From: Martelella lutilitoris
GTDB taxonomy: Bacteria > Pseudomonadota > Alphaproteobacteria > Rhizobiales > Rhizobiaceae
Assembly (NCBI RefSeq): GCF_016598595.1
Contig: NZ_CP066786.1
Coordinates: forward strand, 4,050,001 to 4,114,000
Reading direction: 5' to 3'
DNA: 64,000 nucleotides
In this document: piece by piece, positions 59,771 to 64,000 of the stretch
How positions within the stretch are numbered: position 1 is the stretch's first letter
Layout: every line of letters begins with the position of its first letter
Position numbers and translations under genes: made by a program
Notes under the pieces: generated by a model
Seen by the model: only the letters and a program-made list of their open reading frames with translations
Told to the model about the DNA's origin: nothing
Databases searched by the model: none

Positions 59771-61533
59771 ACGAGCTGACGCAAGACCGGGCTTTCCAGC
59801 ACGGTTCCGGCTTCAACATCGGTGATGCCCATGTCGGTCTGATGCGGACCGGCATTGCAGGCAAGCGTTGCGCCGACCAGCGCCTTGAAGGTGAGATAGG
59901 GCGGCTCCCAGTCAACGATTGTTCCGGCAGCATTGCGCACAGCCTCGAAATCACGGGCGACATCTTCAAGCGGTGCATCCGAGATCAGGCCCAGCAGCGG
60001 CAGGGCTAGCAATGCTTTCACCTTGCCATCGGCCACCACGACCATGCCGCCGCCGCTCTCGATCAGCGCTTTGGCCGCCACCGCCATATCCTCGGGGTTC
60101 CGCCCGAAGATTGTCAGGTTATGGCTGTCGTGCGAAACCGTGGTCGCGAATGCGCCACGCCATTTTCCCCATCCACGCAGAAACCCGGTTTTCGGCTTCG
60201 CTGCTGCTTGACCGTGACGGTGGATGACGCTGATCAGCGTTGCACCGTCTGGCGGACATACAAATCCGTTCCGCACATCCGCCTCCGCCTTGCCCCAGCG
60301 GGTAAACCGCGGCTGGTCGATGGTGGCGACCTCGACGCGCGTCCCCTTGGCCTTCACCCTGAAATCATCCGATGAAAGCGGCTCAACCTTCATGGAGCCC
60401 TTAAGCATGTCCGAAGGATGCTCGGAAACGGCAGCATTGAGGCACCCGTCAGAGGCAATGACCTTGCCATCCACAATCACATAGCGGGCCGCAAACGCCT
60501 CAAGATCCTCGAAGATCGCGATATTGGCGCGCCGACCGGCCGCGATGAGCCCGATATCGGTTCGGTTCAGACGCCGCGCCGCATTCAGCGTGGCCGCCTG
60601 CACGGCCTGAACGGGAGGCAAACCGCGCGCGACCAGCGCCCGGATAAGCGCAACCATGCCGCCGCCGGTCAACAGATCATCCGGAAAGACATCGTCGGTG
60701 CACAGCGTCAGCGTCTGCGGCCAAACGGGCAGGCTTTTCAAAGCCACGACAAAGTCATCGAACAGATAAGGATGCGAACCGCGAAGTTCGATTGTCACCC
60801 CGGCGCGCAGTTTCTCCAGAAGGTCATCGCCCGATGTCAGCTCATGATCGGATGAAACCCCGGCACTCATGAAGGCGGCAAGCCTGTCGCCGGAAAGCCC
60901 GCGCGCATGACCGAAAACGGGCTTTTGTGCATGAAGTCCGGCATTAACGATGGCGCTCATACGCGGACTGCCGGAAATAACGCCTTCCATGTTCATGACT
61001 TCGGCGATGCCGCCGATTTCCGGCCGGGCCAGAATGTCGGCGATCGTTTCCGGCCCGAAATCCGCGCCAGCGCGTTCCAGTCCCGGCGCCGACGGCACAC
61101 AGGAGGGCGCCAGAATGATCGCCTCCAGCGGCAGGTCACGGGCGGCCTCAATGGCCCAATCGACGGCAGGAACGCCGGCGACGTTGGCCAGTTCATGCGG
61201 ATCCCAGACAATGGTCGTCACGCCGCGCGGCAAAACGGCTTTGGCATAGGTCGCAGGCGTCACCATCGAGCTTTCGACATGCATGTGCATGTCGACCAGC
61301 CCCGGCGAGACGAAGGCCCCGCCTGCATCAATGGTTATCTCAGCTTCGCTGCGCGCTCCGGGCGGCATAACCGCCGCAATCAGCCCGCCGGAAAGGCCGA
61401 CATCGGCCGGTCTCAGCTCCCCGGTAGCAACATCCACGAGCGTGCCGCCGGAAATTATGAGATCGAATGGCCGCTCACCACGGGCGGCTTCAACCGCTGC
61501 GGCACGCATGGCGGGCTCGTCAATGCTTTTCAT
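59767..61533 (-). CDS. ade: Adenine deaminase
   Basis: 588 residues. Deaminates adenine to hypoxanthine. Amidohydrolase metal motifs: PGLVDMHMHVESSM (about 78-91), VWDPHELANVAG, LTLCTDDVFPDDL, and HPYLFDDFV; the C-terminal adenine-deaminase domain has ATTVSHDSHNLTIFG. The start at 61533 follows GGAGG and overlaps the nucleoside hydrolase stop by 4 bp. It is the last gene of the purine operon. Confidence 0.95.
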   Translation of the reverse strand: MKSIDEPAMRAAAVEAARGERPFDLIISGGTLVDVATGELRPADVGLSGGLIAAVMPPGARSEAEITIDAGGAFVSPGLVDMHMHVESSMVTPATYAKAVLPRGVTTIVWDPHELANVAGVPAVDWAIEAARDLPLEAIILAPSCVPSAPGLERAGADFGPETIADILARPEIGGIAEVMNMEGVISGSPRMSAIVNAGLHAQKPVFGHARGLSGDRLAAFMSAGVSSDHELTSGDDLLEKLRAGVTIELRGSHPYLFDDFVVALKSLPVWPQTLTLCTDDVFPDDLLTGGGMVALIRALVARGLPPVQAVQAATLNAARRLNRTDIGLIAAGRRANIAIFEDLEAFAARYVIVDGKVIASDGCLNAAVSEHPSDMLKGSMKVEPLSSDDFRVKAKGTRVEVATIDQPRFTRWGKAEADVRNGFVCPPDGATLISVIHRHGQAAAKPKTGFLRGWGKWRGAFATTVSHDSHNLTIFGRNPEDMAVAAKALIESGGGMVVVADGKVKALLALPLLGLISDAPLEDVARDFEAVRNAAGTIVDWEPPYLTFKALVGATLACNAGPHQTDMGITDVEAGTVLESPVLRQLV

Positions 61534-62465
61534 CGCCGTGCCTCCGCCAGCAATGCGCCCATGATCGTGTCATGCGCGGCATCGGCATCAACCTCGGTGA
61601 TGATTGAGGCGTTAAAATCCGCCTCCGGGGCGAGTTTGTAAGCACGGGTTTCGACAACACTGCGCCCGCGTGTGATGTGTCCGGCCGTTTCAAAGGCCAG
61701 ATTCACCGGCTGCAAGGAAACAAGCGATGAGTGACAAAAAGCCACTGCCGCCGCAGGATCAAAAAACGCCATTTCGGTGCGACCCCGCTTTGCGGCTATA
61801 TTGAGAAAACCTTCCGTCAGATCGGCCAGAAGCGGTGCGTTCCTGCCGTTTTCAGCGCGCAGCGCCGCCACGTCGTCCGCATTGATCGTAACCTTGCGGC
61901 AAAAATCGAGGTCGGCCATGATAAAGGGGATGTCACGCGAAAGCACGATTGAGGCCGCTTCCGGGTCAGCCAATGCGTTGAACTCGGCGGAAGCGGTGTG
62001 GTTGCCGCTGGTGACGCCGCCGCCCATCCAGACAATCTCGCTGATCCGGCTGGCAAGGTCGGGGCGCGCCAGACAAAGGGCTGCGATATTGGTCAAAGGC
62101 CCAAGAGCCAGAATGCGCTTCGGCCCGTCATCCTTCGAAAGCCAGTTGCAAAGGGCAACAAAGGCCGGATCGGATGGCGGAAGTGCCGCTTCCGGCAGGC
62201 TGAGGCCCGCCGTCGGCATGCCGGCATCGCTGAGGATCGAGGCTGCGGTTTCAACCGCCCCCATCACCGCCCGGTCAGCCCCGGCATGGATCGGGAAGGT
62301 CCAGTCGAAAACCTCGGCTGCGGCTGCGGCATTGCTGCAGACCTTCGCCAGTGTCGTGTTGCCGAAGGTCAGCGACAGGCCGTCGATCTTCTCGCCGCTT
62401 GCCCGAACGGTGAGGATGGCGGCGATGTCGTCAAACCCCATATCCGTGTCGATCCAGACGCCCAT
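61530..62465 (-). CDS. Nucleoside hydrolase (IUNH family)
   Basis: 311 residues. Cleaves a nucleoside to base and ribose, supplying adenine or other bases to the next enzyme. Family features: DTDMGFDDIAA at the calcium site (normally DTDPGxDDA; Pro is Met here), LALGPLTNIAAL, WMGGGV, EFNALADPEAASIVL, and FFDPAAAVAF with the last calcium-binding Asp. The calcium-binding Asp residues are kept. It starts 9 bp after the ABC ATPase stop. Confidence 0.92.
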   Translation of the reverse strand: MGVWIDTDMGFDDIAAILTVRASGEKIDGLSLTFGNTTLAKVCSNAAAAAEVFDWTFPIHAGADRAVMGAVETAASILSDAGMPTAGLSLPEAALPPSDPAFVALCNWLSKDDGPKRILALGPLTNIAALCLARPDLASRISEIVWMGGGVTSGNHTASAEFNALADPEAASIVLSRDIPFIMADLDFCRKVTINADDVAALRAENGRNAPLLADLTEGFLNIAAKRGRTEMAFFDPAAAVAFCHSSLVSLQPVNLAFETAGHITRGRSVVETRAYKLAPEADFNASIITEVDADAAHDTIMGALLAEARR

Positions 62466-62474
62466 GATCGCCGC

Positions 62475-63497
62475 CTATCGTTTCAGGACAACGGCGTCTT
62501 CGACCCGAAGATCGAAGGCGAGTTGCTGGCCCAGGCTATGCGCCGGTGCGCTGGCATCCACATCGACCTTGATCTGACCAAGCGGCGTTTCCAGCACATA
62601 TTCACGCATCTGACCGACAAAGGCCGCGCCGATCACCGTGCCAATGAAGGTCCCTTCGCCAAGGCGCACGAAACGCGGCCGCCATGCCAGACCTTTTGCA
62701 TCCGCAGGAAGCGGCTCGGGAAGTGAGAAGGCTTCGCCCTTGCCTTTGAGCTTACCCGCTTCAACCGTGAAAATGTTTTCAAAGCCGACGAAATCGGCAA
62801 CGAAGGCGGATTCGGGACGGTTATAGATATCCTCCGGCGTTCCGAGCTGTTCGATAGCGCCATCTTTCATCACCACGATCCGGTCGGCCAGAGACAGGGC
62901 TTCGGACTGGTCGTGGGTGACGAAAACCATCGTCAGGTCGTTGGCCTTTTGCACCCGCTGAAGCTCGGTGCGCATTTCAAGTCTGAGACGCGCATCGAGG
63001 TTTGAAAGCGGTTCATCCAGCAACAGCACTTTCGGATCCATCACCAGCGAGCGGGCAAGGGCGACGCGCTGCTGCTGACCGCCGGAAAGATCGGCGGGCC
63101 GGCGGTCGGCATAATCCCCAAGACCGACAGCGCTCAAGCCTTCACTCACGCGGGCAGAAAGGTCCGAACCGCGCATTCCCTTCAGTTTCAACCCGAAGGC
63201 CACATTCTCAAATACCGAAAGATGGGGAAAAAGCGCATAGGACTGAAACATCAGCCCAACCTCGCGCCTGTTCGGCGGAACACGGGTGACATCGCGGCCA
63301 TCCAGAACGATCTTGCCGCCCGACGGCGCCATCAGACCGGCAATGGCGCGCATGGTCGTGGTCTTGCCGCAACCCGAAGGCCCGAGAAGGGCGATCAGCT
63401 CACCTTTGGCGATTTCAAGGTTGAGCCGCTCGACGACGGTGTTCTTGCCGTAGGAGAGCGACAGGTTGTTCAGGGAAAGCAGAGTATGGTCAGACAT
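62475..63497 (-). CDS. ABC transporter ATP-binding protein (PotA/FbpC type)
   Basis: 340 residues. Walker A GPSGCGKTT, Q-loop MFQSYALFPHLSV, signature LSGGQQQRV, Walker B LLLDEPLSNLD and switch FVTHDQSEAL are intact; a C-terminal TOBE-like domain starts near 245. This type serves polyamine, iron, thiamine or similar importers. Here it lies with nucleoside-salvage genes, suggesting a nucleoside or purine cargo (inference). The start at 63497 overlaps the permease end by 8 bp. Confidence 0.93.
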   Translation of the reverse strand: MSDHTLLSLNNLSLSYGKNTVVERLNLEIAKGELIALLGPSGCGKTTTMRAIAGLMAPSGGKIVLDGRDVTRVPPNRREVGLMFQSYALFPHLSVFENVAFGLKLKGMRGSDLSARVSEGLSAVGLGDYADRRPADLSGGQQQRVALARSLVMDPKVLLLDEPLSNLDARLRLEMRTELQRVQKANDLTMVFVTHDQSEALSLADRIVVMKDGAIEQLGTPEDIYNRPESAFVADFVGFENIFTVEAGKLKGKGEAFSLPEPLPADAKGLAWRPRFVRLGEGTFIGTVIGAAFVGQMREYVLETPLGQIKVDVDASAPAHSLGQQLAFDLRVEDAVVLKR

Positions 63498-64000
63498 AGC
63501 GGGTAAAGCCCAGAAAACGCTCGGCGACAAACACAATGCCGATCGAGAGGAAAGCAAGAAGCGCGGCGAGTGCGGCGACGGATGGGTCGTAGGTGGTTTC
63601 CATATAGCCGATCATATCGATGGGCAGCGTGCGCACGCCCGGCCCCGACAGAAACAGCGATACCGGAACCTGATTGAAACTCGTCACGAAACCGAGAATG
63701 AAAGCCGAAAGCACGCCGCCCCGGATATTGGGCAGCACCACGCGGAAAAACGCCCCTGCCCGGCTCGCGCCCAGCAGGATCGCGGCCTCTTCGATATCGG
63801 AGCGCAGATTGTTGAGGCTCGCCGAAACGACCCGCACCGCATAGGGCAGGATCAGCGCCGTATGGGCGACGAACAGGGCTAGCGTGATCGACAATGACAA
63901 CGGCACGACGAAATAGCGCAGCAGCGCCAGACCGACGATGATGCCGGGCACGATGATCGGCGAAGAGACGATCAGCCGCACGGTTTCCGCGCCCGGCACC
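63490..64000 (-). CDS. ABC transporter permease (PotC/PotI-like), start outside window
   Basis: The C-terminal 169 or more residues of a permease; the frame runs off the right edge. Visible helices include PIIVPGIIVGLALLRYFVV and LALFVAHTALILPYAVRVV; the EAA loop is EEAAILLGASRAGAFFRVVLPNIRGGV. It is the inner-membrane partner of the ATPase at 62475. A second permease and a binding protein are expected upstream (beyond 64000). Confidence 0.9.
   Translation of the reverse strand, partial: VPGAETVRLIVSSPIIVPGIIVGLALLRYFVVPLSLSITLALFVAHTALILPYAVRVVSASLNNLRSDIEEAAILLGASRAGAFFRVVLPNIRGGVLSAFILGFVTSFNQVPVSLFLSGPGVRTLPIDMIGYMETTYDPSVAALAALLAFLSIGIVFVAERFLGFTRYV

Noticed and set aside
1..64000. CRISPR arrays, phage genes, transposases and tRNA/rRNA genes
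   Set aside because: No regularly spaced direct repeats, integrase or transposase motifs, or tRNA cloverleaf sequences were noticed when reading both strands; short tRNAs could still be missed by eye.

Overview
The window reads as chromosomal DNA of a high-GC alphaproteobacterium, most likely order Hyphomicrobiales (Rhizobiales). This is inferred from the core genes (pheT, ubiG, an ispA-type prenyl synthase, mtgA, rpmF), from many TRAP and ABC carbohydrate importers, and from two short dispersed repeats of a kind I associate with rhizobia (20060-20161 and 41339-41391). No rRNA, tRNA, CRISPR array, transposase, phage gene or replication origin was seen.

1-10.6 kb is mostly housekeeping. A small accessory block (ASCH, DUF4160, DUF2442 and a membrane-anchored orphan) lies directly before pheT. 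Then come ubiG, an SH3 periplasmic protein, a D-2-hydroxyacid dehydrogenase, an Excalibur-like small protein, a GDPD-fold protein, a prenyl diphosphate synthase, mtgA, a GST and rpmF with its terminator. 10.6-14.3 kb holds a RidA-like gene divergent from a TetR regulator, with three matching dyads between them, and a GH94 sugar phosphorylase. 14.8-17.6 kb is a complete TRAP operon. 17.9-22.1 kb holds an orphan BY-kinase/Wzz protein and an SLC13-type transporter.

22.7-40 kb is the accessory core and is devoted to plant or algal polysaccharide use. A two-domain ArsR-type regulator precedes a GH51 arabinofuranosidase and a sugar ABC importer (binding protein, two permeases, and an ATPase encoded on the opposite strand). 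Next is a uronate module: TRAP binding protein, kduD, GH105 unsaturated uronyl hydrolase, kduI, an unrecognised 831-residue probable carbohydrate-active enzyme, a LacI regulator, and the TRAP membrane subunits. Three near-identical dyads (TGAAA-N5-TTTCA), each followed at about 31-32 bp by a second conserved element, precede the TRAP binding-protein gene, the GH105 gene and the LacI/TRAP divergent region. They probably define one regulon. The expected flow is import of unsaturated (rhamno)galacturonan oligomers, hydrolysis by GH105, then KduI and KduD to 2-keto-3-deoxygluconate; its kinase and aldolase are not in the window.

40-49 kb is mixed: small membrane proteins, a PAP2-like protein, a membrane AraC regulator, a GH13 enzyme with a TetR regulator, and a LysR gene divergent from a glutaredoxin-AhpD fusion. 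49.6-58.3 kb is a LacI-controlled ribose-type ABC importer followed by DhaK, DhaL and a beta-hydroxyacid dehydrogenase, a likely catabolic route for a short ketose or related polyol. 58.6-64 kb has an M20 amidohydrolase and, on the other strand, an ABC importer, nucleoside hydrolase and adenine deaminase operon for purine salvage, cut by the window end.
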